From: CAZVWW01 sp964631265
GTDB lineage: Bacteria > Thermotogota > Thermotogae > MWEM01
Length of the DNA: 13,945 nt
Direction: 5' to 3'
NCBI GenBank assembly: GCA_964631265.1
Contig: CAZVWW010000059.1
Coordinates: forward strand, 1 to 13,945
Shown piece after piece: positions 6,974 through 13,945 of this stretch (positions are counted from its first letter, which is position 1; the number at the start of each line of letters is the position of its first letter). The notes under the pieces were generated by a model. It was not told the origin of the DNA, did not search any database, and saw nothing but the letters and a program-made list of their open reading frames with translations. A program made the translations under genes and the position numbers.

Positions 6974-8082
6974 ATTCTAAAAAAAAGAGAAAGCAGACCA
7001 TATTGATTATCGATGATGTTCCGGATAACCTGCAGGTTCTCGGCAGCATATTGGACAAAGAGGGATTCGATATCTCCCCGGCTTTAAACGGCAAAGAGGG
7101 ATTGAGACTTGCTAAGAATATCCGCCCCAATCTGATACTGCTGGATATCATGATGCCGGGTATGAACGGATTCGAGGTTTTAGAAGAGTTGAAAAAGGAT
7201 AAAACAACCGAAGGCATTCCGGTGATCTTTCTGACGGCCAAGGTGGAAAAAGAGGATGTAGTCAAGGGGCTTCAATCAGGGGCGGTTGATTATGTGACCA
7301 AACCCTTCAATCCCGAAGAGTTACTCATGAGGATAAGGAATCAATTAACCATTCAAGCGTATCAAAAGGACATCGAAAAGCTCAGTCAGAAACGAAAAGA
7401 GTTGTTGCATGTCCTTTGCCATGATCTGGCCAATCCCCTGACCGCCATCCTGGGAGCAATAGATATTATTGAACCGCAGAATGAGGATGAAAGAGAGATA
7501 AAACAGTACATCAAAAAGAGTGCTGACCAGGGCGTGAATGTCATCAACGTGGTCAAAAAGCTTGAAGCCGCAGAGTCGAAGCAACTGCAGATGAAGATGC
7601 AACCAGTGATTTTGTCAGAAGCAATTGACAATTCACTGAGAATGCTGAGAGACATGTATAAAGCTAAAAACATCACCATCCTCAATAACGTTTCGGATGA
7701 TCTCATCGTAGAGGTTGAACTGACAACGTTTGTCAATTCAGTTCTGAACAATATCCTGACCAATGCGATTAAGTTCTCCTATCCCGAGAGTGAGATTGCC
7801 ATACAAGCAAAAAAGGAACCGGCAAACGGAGAGGAAAAGGGATACACCGTTCTGGAAATAAAAGATCACGGCATCGGAATCCCCGAATCGATTGTTCCCA
7901 ATCTATTTGATTCCTCCAAGACAACTCACAGAGACGGAACAAGCGGAGAAGACGGTACCGGGTTCGGGATGCCGCTTGTTAAAACGTTTGTTAATGCTTA
8001 TGGGGGAACGATAACAATCAACTCGGACACTTCGGAGGAACAGCACGGGACGTCGGTTTTATTAAGATTAAAGACTGATTGA
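6970..8082 (+). CDS. REC-histidine kinase (receiver at N-terminus, kinase at C-terminus)
   Basis: This 370-residue soluble protein starts with a receiver (about 9-127; D15/D16, phosphoacceptor D59 in LILLDIMMP, K111 in TKPF), followed by a helical linker. Its HisKA region has H151 (LCHDLANPLT). The ATPase domain shows N265 (TNAIKFS), DHGIGI (299-304) and the G2 region DGTGFGMPL (328-336). The receiver-first order means another kinase, most likely the overlapping membrane hybrid kinase, could phosphorylate it and so switch its own kinase activity (inference). The GTG start overlaps the preceding stop as GTGA, a classic sign of translational coupling. No DNA-binding or GGDEF output is attached, so its downstream target is not in this protein. 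The stop codon touches the palindromic element at 8083. Confidence 0.9.
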   Translation: MNSKKKRKQTILIIDDVPDNLQVLGSILDKEGFDISPALNGKEGLRLAKNIRPNLILLDIMMPGMNGFEVLEELKKDKTTEGIPVIFLTAKVEKEDVVKGLQSGAVDYVTKPFNPEELLMRIRNQLTIQAYQKDIEKLSQKRKELLHVLCHDLANPLTAILGAIDIIEPQNEDEREIKQYIKKSADQGVNVINVVKKLEAAESKQLQMKMQPVILSEAIDNSLRMLRDMYKAKNITILNNVSDDLIVEVELTTFVNSVLNNILTNAIKFSYPESEIAIQAKKEPANGEEKGYTVLEIKDHGIGIPESIVPNLFDSSKTTHRDGTSGEDGTGFGMPLVKTFVNAYGGTITINSDTSEEQHGTSVLLRLKTD

Positions 8083-8234
8083 ACAAAACCACCACCAGCA
8101 GCGGGGAAGCACAGCAGCGGGGCACCAGCAGCAGGGACGGTTCTTGTTGCAGATGTTACATCTGCAACAAGAACCGTCCCTGCTGCTGGTGCCCCGTCCC
8201 CGCTGCTGGTGCTCCCCCCGCTGCTGGTTTTGTT
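8083..8234. repeat. Long palindromic element (REP/MITE-like), copy 1, complete
   Basis: Arms 8118-8156 and 8158-8196 are perfectly complementary over 39 bp around a single central T (8157). Imperfect pairing continues outward to AACAAAACC at 8082-8090 against GGTTTTGTT at 8226-8234. The outer arms consist of repeated ACCAGCAGCGGGG-like units (starting near 8094, 8111 and 8124, mirrored at 8178-8228). It begins right after a stop codon, and the T-rich stretch 8228-8240 follows, so it could also act as the operon's terminator. No transposase is present. A related copy lies at 13891-13945. Confidence 0.85.
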
Positions 8235-8475
8235 TTTGTTTCCTAATCTTCCATACACGCCATCCCACGCTCAATAACGCTTTTGAAGAGACTTCTGTCT
8301 ACCAAACTTTTTGGTTAAGATTATTTTCCTTGACTCACTCCAATATAAATGGTATAAACAACACATTATAGATGAAGAATGATTTACTAACACATTGATA
8401 CATGCAATTTTTTTCACCCTAATCGTTGAGTGTTCTTTTCACAGAATACGCTTATTCTTTTAAGGAGGAATCTGT
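8235..8475 (+). promoter_or_regulatory. Promoter region and leader of the ABC importer operon
   Basis: TTGACT (8330-8335) and TATAAA (8353-8358) are separated by exactly 17 bp, a near-consensus sigma70 promoter. Transcription should begin near 8365, leaving a leader of about 110 nt. A small hairpin, AGAATA CGCT TATTCT (8443-8458), sits just before the ribosome site AAGGAGG (8462-8468). No known riboswitch is recognised. Nothing else coding is supported here. Confidence 0.7.
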
Positions 8476-10005
8476 ATGAAGAAACTGGTTTTATTGTTGT
8501 TCGTTCTATCACTGTTAACCGTTGGTTTTGCCGCTGATTACGGCGGGGATTTCGTTTATGTAATGGGAGCAGACGCCGTAACCCTCTTGCCTGCCAACAT
8601 GACTGACAACCCATCCGAGGCTGTCTGTCGGCATATCTTTGACGGGCTTGTCGAGTTTACTCCGGAGATGGAAATGGTTCCCGCTTTGGCAAAAAGCTGG
8701 GACGTTTCTGAAGATGGAACTGTCTACACCTTCCATCTGCAGGAGGGTGTTAAGTTCCATGACGGCGCACCGTTTAATGCACAGGCCGTTAAACGTTACT
8801 TTGATTACACGATTGAAAATCCCGTTAAGCGCCAGTCTCTCTACAAACCGTTTATCAAGGAGATAACGGTTGTGGATGATTATACCGTTGATTTTCAGCT
8901 TCAATTCTCTTTTAGCGGTTTTCTTTCGACACTTGCTCATGGTGCCGGTCTGATCGTTTCCCCCGAAATGATCGACAAATACGGCGATGATGTCGCCATG
9001 CTGGGAAGAAACCCCTCCGGTACAGGTCCCTTTGAGTTTGTTGAATGGAAACGGGGGGAAATCATCAAGGTCAAGGCTAATGAGGATTATTTCAAGGGCC
9101 GGCCGTATCTTGACAGTATCGACTTTAAGGTTGTTCCCGAGGATATCACCAGAGTGATGCAGGTTCAGTCCGGAGATGCTGATCTGACGATGAGAGTTCC
9201 TCCGATTATGAAGAAGAAACTTGAGGGCGACAAAAACGTTGAATTAAAGGTTGAACCGAGCCTGAGAGTCATCTTCCTCGGGTTCAATCATCTGAAGGAA
9301 CCTTATGATGATGTCAGAGTCAGGAAGGCTATCAACTATGCCATCAACAAAGAACAGCTGTGCAACGTTATCCTCCGCGGACTCGGCACACCCTCGGATT
9401 CACCGCTTTCGCCTCTGACGATGGGTTACGATGAAACAGGCGGTTATCCATACAATCCTGAAAAGGCAAAAGAACTGTTGAAAGAGGCCGGACAGGAGAA
9501 TCTTGAGATGACCCTTTCAACACCAAGGGGAAGATATCTTCAGGATTATGAGAGCGTTATCGCCATCCAGTCCATGCTCTCGGAAGTGGGAATTGATGTG
9601 GATGTTCAACCGATGGAATGGGGGCAGTATGTCGGATCTCTCTTCACGGAGCCGGAGAATGCCGAGTATGAGGTCTTCCTGCTGGGATGGGCTCCCTCCA
9701 CCGGTAGTGCGGACTGGGTTCTCAGACCCCTTTTCACGTCCGACAACTTTGCCCCGAATGGCAACAACAACACGTTCTACAAGAACGAAAGGGTCGACGA
9801 ACTTGTTGAAAAGGCCGCAAGGGCTACCACATCGGAAAAGGCGGATGAGTATTATGCCGAAGCACAGGAAATCATCGTTGACGATGCCGCCTGGGTATTC
9901 CTGCATAACCTCAGCCAGCTCGTCATGTACAATTCAGATGTCGAAGGTGTTGACATACTCCCGATAGAGATCGTACTGGTGAAAGATGCGTGGTTCAAGC
10001 AATAA
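8476..10005 (+). CDS. ABC transporter solute-binding protein, family 5 (peptide/glutathione type)
   Basis: This 509-residue extracytoplasmic binding protein delivers substrate to the permease pair encoded next. The leader (1-19, MKK followed by a Leu/Val-rich core ending GFA) is a signal-peptidase-I type peptide with probable cleavage before ADYGG; no lipobox cysteine is present. Family 5 hallmarks are visible: the N-terminal TDNPSEAVCRHIFDGL segment resembling GsiB-type proteins, LAKSWDVSEDGTVYTFHL, the FHDGAPF motif, GTGPFEFVEW near 177, and VRVRKAINYAINKE near 313. The length is usual for the family. Dipeptide, oligopeptide, glutathione and nickel binders share this fold, so the substrate is uncertain. 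The start is firm: AAGGAGG 7 nt upstream of the ATG and a near-consensus promoter before that. It is the first gene of a five-gene operon, separated from the permeases by a hairpin. Confidence 0.92.
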   Translation: MKKLVLLLFVLSLLTVGFAADYGGDFVYVMGADAVTLLPANMTDNPSEAVCRHIFDGLVEFTPEMEMVPALAKSWDVSEDGTVYTFHLQEGVKFHDGAPFNAQAVKRYFDYTIENPVKRQSLYKPFIKEITVVDDYTVDFQLQFSFSGFLSTLAHGAGLIVSPEMIDKYGDDVAMLGRNPSGTGPFEFVEWKRGEIIKVKANEDYFKGRPYLDSIDFKVVPEDITRVMQVQSGDADLTMRVPPIMKKKLEGDKNVELKVEPSLRVIFLGFNHLKEPYDDVRVRKAINYAINKEQLCNVILRGLGTPSDSPLSPLTMGYDETGGYPYNPEKAKELLKEAGQENLEMTLSTPRGRYLQDYESVIAIQSMLSEVGIDVDVQPMEWGQYVGSLFTEPENAEYEVFLLGWAPSTGSADWVLRPLFTSDNFAPNGNNNTFYKNERVDELVEKAARATTSEKADEYYAEAQEIIVDDAAWVFLHNLSQLVMYNSDVEGVDILPIEIVLVKDAWFKQ

Positions 10006-10034
10006 GTGATGAACAAGCATTTTCTTGAATCAAC

Positions 10035-10066
10035 AGAGGCGGATTCTTTTCGATCCGTCTCTTTTA
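10035..10066 (+). terminator. Attenuator hairpin between binding protein and permease genes
   Basis: AGAGGCGGAT (10035-10044) pairs with ATCCGTCTCT (10053-10062), with one G-U pair and an 8-nt loop. TTTTACTATTTTT follows. This is terminator-like but weak, which fits partial read-through that gives more binding protein than membrane components, or a 3' stabiliser of the first gene's mRNA. Confidence 0.6.
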
Positions 10067-10102
10067 CTATTTTTCTCAGCTTAAACCATGGTGGTGATTC
10101 AT

Positions 10103-11020
10103 TTGAATAATTTTCTGGTTCGAAGGCTTTTGTTAATCATACCGATCTTCCTGGGGGTTTCGATCATCATCTTCCTGATGATGAGAATGATACCCGGTGA
10201 TCCAGCCCGTATTCTCGCCGGTGAGAATGCAACCGCTCAGGATATCCAGAATATCACAGACCGTTTCGGCCTTGACCAGCCGCTTGTCGTTCAATACTTC
10301 AAGTTTATGTCGGGGATATTCACCAACAGTGTCCGGTCACTCCGTTCCGAGCTTCCCGTCTTTGAGGAGGTGATGCCGCGATATATGAAGACGGTCCAGC
10401 TTTCATCCCTTAGCATCCTGATCGCAACTGTCCTGGGGATTGGTCTCGGGATTATCGCAGCGGTCAAACGCAACACCTGGGTGGATAACCTCGTTATGGG
10501 CTTTTCCCTCTTCGGGGTTTCGATGCCGGTTTTCTGGCTCGGCTTTCTGTTGATCATCCTCTTCTCCGTCACCCTTCACTGGCTTCCGGCAGGGGGGGTG
10601 GGCAGTTTCAGGCACATCATTCTGCCGGCCATCACACTCGGTATGGCCACTTCCGCTATTATCGCGAGGATGACAAGGGCGAGCATGCTTCAGGTGATGA
10701 ATCAGGATTTTATCCGGACAGCAGAGGCATTCGGCATTAACATCCGGAAGATCATTATGAAGTACACCCTTAAAAATGCCCTCATACCGGTTATAACCAT
10801 TGTCGGTCTACAGTTCGGTTACATGCTTGGCGGAGCCGTATTGACGGAGAGTGTATTCGGCTGGCCGGGGCTCGGACGATTGATAGTGGACTCCATCTTT
10901 TCCAGAGATTACACGGTCGTACAGGTCGGAATAATGGTTATTGCCATGACGTTTGTCTTTGTCAATCTTCTCGTGGATATAACCTATGCGTTTCTCGATC
11001 CCAGGATAAGAAGAAGTTAG
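10103..11020 (+). CDS. Peptide-type ABC transporter permease, DppB/GsiC-like
   Basis: This 305-residue inner-membrane permease of the BPD_transp_1 family has about six membrane helices. It has the family's N-terminal signature: a hydrophobic helix followed by MIPGDPARILAG. The ATPase-coupling EAA loop is visible as TAEAFGINIRKIIMKYTLKNA, and the C-terminus ends in the usual YAFLDPRIR. I chose the TTG at 10103 because GGTGGTGA lies about 5 nt before it and the protein then begins MNNFLVRRLLLIIP, as family members do. The ATG at 10088 (310 residues) is the longer alternative but has no ribosome site. It pairs with the next permease to form the channel. It follows the attenuator after the binding-protein gene. 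Confidence 0.92.
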   Translation: MNNFLVRRLLLIIPIFLGVSIIIFLMMRMIPGDPARILAGENATAQDIQNITDRFGLDQPLVVQYFKFMSGIFTNSVRSLRSELPVFEEVMPRYMKTVQLSSLSILIATVLGIGLGIIAAVKRNTWVDNLVMGFSLFGVSMPVFWLGFLLIILFSVTLHWLPAGGVGSFRHIILPAITLGMATSAIIARMTRASMLQVMNQDFIRTAEAFGINIRKIIMKYTLKNALIPVITIVGLQFGYMLGGAVLTESVFGWPGLGRLIVDSIFSRDYTVVQVGIMVIAMTFVFVNLLVDITYAFLDPRIRRS

Positions 11021-11030
11021 GAGTGATTTG

Positions 11031-11891
11031 ATGGCAAAAGAAAAAAGACCTGAATCGATATCGGTGATATGGAAACGGATCAAGAAAAATAAGATGGCCA
11101 TGATTGGTACTTATCTTGTCATCCTCTTCGTTCTGATGGCCATTTTTGCTCCTTTGATCTCACCATACAGCCCGTCGGAGCAGGATTATATGGCCAGTCT
11201 TGAAGGCCCTTCCGCCAAACACTGGTTTGGTACAGATATATACGGCAGAGACATACTGAGCAGAGTGATATACGGTTCAAGGACATCGTTGTCCATCGCA
11301 TTTGTTGCTGTTTTGGCTGCCGCTCTCGTCGGCATCTTCCTCGGTTCAATCGCCGGATTTTTCGGGGGTGTCCTTGATGATGTTATTATGCGTTTTTTCG
11401 ATATTCTGCTCGCCTTTCCGAGCATCCTGCTGGCCATATCCATTATCGCGATTATCGGGGCGGGTACCACCAATCTGATCATTGCCATCGCCATCTATTC
11501 AACACCTCAGTTTGCGAGAATCACACGTTCCACAGTGGTCTCCGTCAAACAGAACGAGTATGTTGATGCCGCCAAGGCCATCGGTGAGGGGCCGTTATCA
11601 AGACTCTTCCGTTATGTGCTGCCGAATTCCCTGGCCCCGATTATCATTCAGGCCTCTTTGCGTATGGCGACTGCCATCCTGAGCATATCAGGACTCGGTT
11701 TTCTGGGCCTCGGTGTCAAACCACCGATTGCGGAATGGGGAACGGATCTGAGTCTTGCCAGAACTTATCTGCAGGTTTCCCCTCATTTGGGAATCTTTCC
11801 CGGACTGGCGATTTTTCTCATCGTCATGGGATTCAACTATTTCGGCGACGGGTTGAACGATGCCCTCAACCCGAGATTGAAAGACAGGTGA
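11031..11891 (+). CDS. Peptide-type ABC transporter permease, DppC/GsiD-like
   Basis: This 286-residue partner permease has a cytoplasmic N-terminus with the OppC_N pattern (WKRIKKNKMAMIG then a membrane helix). The conserved HWFGTDIYGRDILSRVIYG segment precedes the transmembrane core. The EAA coupling loop reads EYVDAAKAIG...LPNSLAP, and the end is FGDGLNDALNPRLKDR, standard for this family. TAGGAG, overlapping the stop codon of the preceding gene, sits 7 nt before the ATG at 11031. A TTG directly before that ATG is possible but less likely. The 10-nt gap to the previous gene supports coupled translation. Confidence 0.94.
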   Translation: MAKEKRPESISVIWKRIKKNKMAMIGTYLVILFVLMAIFAPLISPYSPSEQDYMASLEGPSAKHWFGTDIYGRDILSRVIYGSRTSLSIAFVAVLAAALVGIFLGSIAGFFGGVLDDVIMRFFDILLAFPSILLAISIIAIIGAGTTNLIIAIAIYSTPQFARITRSTVVSVKQNEYVDAAKAIGEGPLSRLFRYVLPNSLAPIIIQASLRMATAILSISGLGFLGLGVKPPIAEWGTDLSLARTYLQVSPHLGIFPGLAIFLIVMGFNYFGDGLNDALNPRLKDR

Positions 11892-11895
11892 TTGG

Positions 11896-12894
11896 ATGTC
11901 CGACCCCATTCTCAGCGTCAATAATCTGAAGGTCTACTTCGATACCGAAGATGGTGAAGTGAAGGCCCTGGAGGATGTCAGCTATAAACTGAACAAAGGA
12001 GAGGTGCTTGGAGTTGTCGGGGAAACCGGTTCCGGCAAGAGTGTCTCTGCTCATTCGATCATGGGACTGATCCCCCAGCCTCCCGGGAAGATACTGAATG
12101 GAGAGGTTCTTTTTAAGGGCAACGATCTGACGCGACTCTCTTTGAGAGAACTGAGAAAGATAAGAGGGCAGGATATAGCCATGATATTCCAGGAGCCAAT
12201 GACCTCCCTCAATCCGGTTTTCACAGTTGAAGAACAGATGCTGGATGTCATATACGCCCATAATCCGATGCCGAAAACAAAGGCCATACAAAAGGCTGTT
12301 GACTCACTGGCTGCCGTCAGACTGCAAGACGGACGGGAGATTCTCAGAAAATATCCCCACGAGCTCTCCGGCGGTATGCGACAGAGAATTATGATAGCGA
12401 TGGCACTATCCTGTGACCCGGAACTTCTCATTGCCGATGAACCCACAACCGCACTCGATGTAACGATTCAGGCGCAGATCCTCGGCCTCCTCAAAGAGAT
12501 GCAGAGAAAGTTTCAGTTAAGCATACTGCTCATCACCCACGACCTTGGCGTTGTGGCTCAGAACTGTGATAACATCGCCGTCATGTACAGCGGAACAATT
12601 GTCGAATATGGAAGCGCCGGACAAATCTTCAAACATCCCGTTCATCCCTATACACACGGACTTTTAAAGGCGATCCCAAAGACCGGCAAAAAGGAGAAAA
12701 AGTTGAATGTCATACGGGGAACCGTTCCAAACCTGATCAAGCCTCCTTCGGGATGCCGTTTTCATCCGCGATGTGATCGGATGATTCAAGGAAGATGTGA
12801 CAAGTCCATCCCATCGCAGAGTCCGGTGGAAAATGACAGCGGTCACACGGTTAACTGTTTTAATCCTTATCCTTTTGAAGGGGGAGATGCATAA
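11896..12894 (+). CDS. Peptide-type ABC transporter ATP-binding protein, DppD/OppD-like
   Basis: This 332-residue cytoplasmic ATPase drives import. It has Walker A GETGSGKS (42-49), Q-loop Q99, signature LSGGMRQR (157-164), Walker B LLIADEPT with D181/E182, and switch H215. The C-terminal oligopeptide/dipeptide extension (about 235-325) carries four cysteines (C287, C293, C301, C321) in the CRFHPRC context. Such cysteines have been reported to hold an iron-sulfur cluster in a related mycobacterial DppD, but cluster binding here is inference. AGGTGA lies about 5 nt before the ATG. It starts 4 nt after the permease stop and overlaps the next ATPase by one base. OppD-like and GsiA-half-like assignments cannot be separated. 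Confidence 0.94.
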   Translation: MSDPILSVNNLKVYFDTEDGEVKALEDVSYKLNKGEVLGVVGETGSGKSVSAHSIMGLIPQPPGKILNGEVLFKGNDLTRLSLRELRKIRGQDIAMIFQEPMTSLNPVFTVEEQMLDVIYAHNPMPKTKAIQKAVDSLAAVRLQDGREILRKYPHELSGGMRQRIMIAMALSCDPELLIADEPTTALDVTIQAQILGLLKEMQRKFQLSILLITHDLGVVAQNCDNIAVMYSGTIVEYGSAGQIFKHPVHPYTHGLLKAIPKTGKKEKKLNVIRGTVPNLIKPPSGCRFHPRCDRMIQGRCDKSIPSQSPVENDSGHTVNCFNPYPFEGGDA

Positions 12895-13865
12895 TGGATC
12901 TGATTCAAGTTGAAAACCTTCAGAAGAAATTCAAGGTCAATAGAGGCGCAATGGGTAAAAAGGCCACGATAACGGCTGTTAAAGACGTTTCTTTTACAAT
13001 TGAAGAGGGGATGACGCTTGGTCTTGTGGGAGAATCAGGCTGCGGGAAATCGACCATCGCAAAGCTCCTGATAAAACTCCTTGAACCAACTTCCGGCACG
13101 ATCAGCTATGAAGGACGCGATGTCACATTTTTGAAAGAAAGACACTTTAAAAGACTCCGGCGGAATATCCAGATCGTCTTTCAGGATCCCTTCTCATCGC
13201 TGAACACACGGATGTCTATTTACAAAACACTGAGCCGCCCTTTGAAGATATTCAAATTCTCCGATTCAAAGGAAAAGGAAAGGGAGATGATCCGCAGCAT
13301 CCTCGCTGAGGTGGGGTTGAAACCGGAACATATGAACCGGTATCCTCATGAGTTTTCAGGGGGGCAGCGACAGCGGATAGCGATTGCACGGGCGATGATT
13401 ACATCCCCCAGGTTCGTTGTCCTCGATGAACCCACATCCGCCCTGGATGTCTCTGTTCAGGCCCAGATCATGAACCTGCTTTTGAGACTAAAAGAGGAAC
13501 TGAAGCTGACGTATCTCTTCATATCCCACGATCTCTCCGTTGTGAAGTTTATCAGTGATGCGATCGCCGTCATGTATCTCGGCAGCATTCTGGAAATGGC
13601 GGAAACACAAGCGTTATTCGACAAACGATATCATCCCTACACACAGTTACTCCTAAGCTCCATCCCGGAACCGGATCCCGACAAAAAGATGGACAACCTT
13701 ATAGACACGGGAGAACTCCCCTCCCAGTACTCGCCTCCAAAGGGATGTCCCTTTGTCACAAGATGCCCCCGGCGAATGGAAAGATGCGAGCGGGAGATGC
13801 CCCCGTTCTACGATATGGGAAACGGGCATAAGGTGGCGTGTTTTCTCTATGAAAAAACGGGTTAG
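12894..13865 (+). CDS. Peptide-type ABC transporter ATP-binding protein, DppF/OppF-like
   Basis: This 323-residue second ATPase forms a heterodimer with the preceding gene product on the cytoplasmic face. It has Walker A GESGCGKS (46-53), Q-loop Q97, signature FSGGQRQR (154-161), Walker B FVVLDEPT with D178/E179, switch H212, and the OppF-type HPYTQLLLSSIPEPDP stretch. The C-terminal extension has four cysteines (C285, C291, C298, C316). The ATG overlaps the previous stop by one base (TAATG), with AGGGGGAG about 8 nt upstream, so translation is coupled. It is the last gene of the importer operon; a palindromic element begins about 25 nt after its stop. Confidence 0.94.
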   Translation: MDLIQVENLQKKFKVNRGAMGKKATITAVKDVSFTIEEGMTLGLVGESGCGKSTIAKLLIKLLEPTSGTISYEGRDVTFLKERHFKRLRRNIQIVFQDPFSSLNTRMSIYKTLSRPLKIFKFSDSKEKEREMIRSILAEVGLKPEHMNRYPHEFSGGQRQRIAIARAMITSPRFVVLDEPTSALDVSVQAQIMNLLLRLKEELKLTYLFISHDLSVVKFISDAIAVMYLGSILEMAETQALFDKRYHPYTQLLLSSIPEPDPDKKMDNLIDTGELPSQYSPPKGCPFVTRCPRRMERCEREMPPFYDMGNGHKVACFLYEKTG

Positions 13866-13890
13866 CTTACTGATAACCGGGATGTGACGC

Positions 13891-13945
13891 ACCAGCAGCG
13901 GGGACGGTTCTTGTTGCAAATGAAACATTTGCAACAAGAACCGTC
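13891..13945. repeat. Palindromic element copy 2, cut by the window end
   Basis: ACCAGCAGCGGGGAC at 13891-13905 leads into a perfect 20-bp stem (13903-13922 with 13926-13945) around an AAA loop. Its sequence is nearly the same as the core of copy 1. The right outer arm is beyond the window. Like copy 1, it follows closely after the last gene of an operon. Confidence 0.85.

Noticed and set aside
8083..8234. CRISPR array or trinucleotide expansion
   Set aside because: The repeated units are short, unevenly spaced and arranged as a palindrome, with no spacers of constant length and no cas genes nearby.
8301..8315. Small hairpin ACCAAA/TTTGGT upstream of the importer promoter
   Set aside because: Only 6 A/T-rich pairs and no T-tract of note; likely chance.
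9517..9967. Open frames of 129-139 residues overlapping the binding-protein gene on both strands
   Set aside because: They are shadows of a well-supported gene, with no ribosome sites or family resemblance.

Overview
The window reads as an ordinary bacterial chromosome segment with about 46-48% GC by eye, dense coding, and Shine-Dalgarno-led genes including TTG and GTG starts. The lineage cannot be fixed from sequence alone. The solute-binding protein carries a plain signal-peptidase-I type leader with no lipobox cysteine, which fits a diderm or a Thermotogota/Halanaerobiia-like organism better than a classical monoderm Firmicute. That is an inference with low confidence.

Layout: (1) 1-333 is a gene-free, GC-rich leader packed with hairpins. 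Four of them share an 8-nt loop of the form CCGGGGGN while their stems differ. It also holds a G-quadruplex-like tract and a terminator-like hairpin. (2) 334-4217 (minus) is a signalling operon: a soluble four-PAS hybrid histidine kinase, currently split by a one-base frameshift in an A5 run at 2660-2664, followed by a REC-GGDEF response regulator (diguanylate cyclase). (3) 4218-4414 is a divergent promoter region with an extended -10 on each strand. (4) 4415-8082 (plus) is a second signalling pair: a membrane-anchored hybrid histidine kinase paralogous to the first, overlapping by 4 nt a REC-histidine kinase that lacks membrane segments. (5) 8083-8475 holds a ~150-bp palindromic element immediately 3' of that operon, then a strong sigma70-type promoter. 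(6) 8476-13865 (plus) is a complete five-gene peptide/glutathione-type ABC importer: binding protein, two permeases and two ATPases. (7) 13866-13945 holds a second, truncated copy of the palindromic element.

The two signalling operons together encode at least three kinase modules and four receiver domains. The only recognisable output is cyclic-di-GMP synthesis, so a phosphorelay converging on c-di-GMP is plausible but not proven. The ABC importer has its own promoter. A hairpin attenuator after the binding-protein gene probably sets high binding-protein and lower membrane-component expression. The importer may simply neighbour the signalling genes.

The least conventional material is non-coding: the shared-loop hairpin cluster at 15-257, and the dispersed palindrome at 8083-8234 and 13891-13945, whose two copies show a compensatory stem change.
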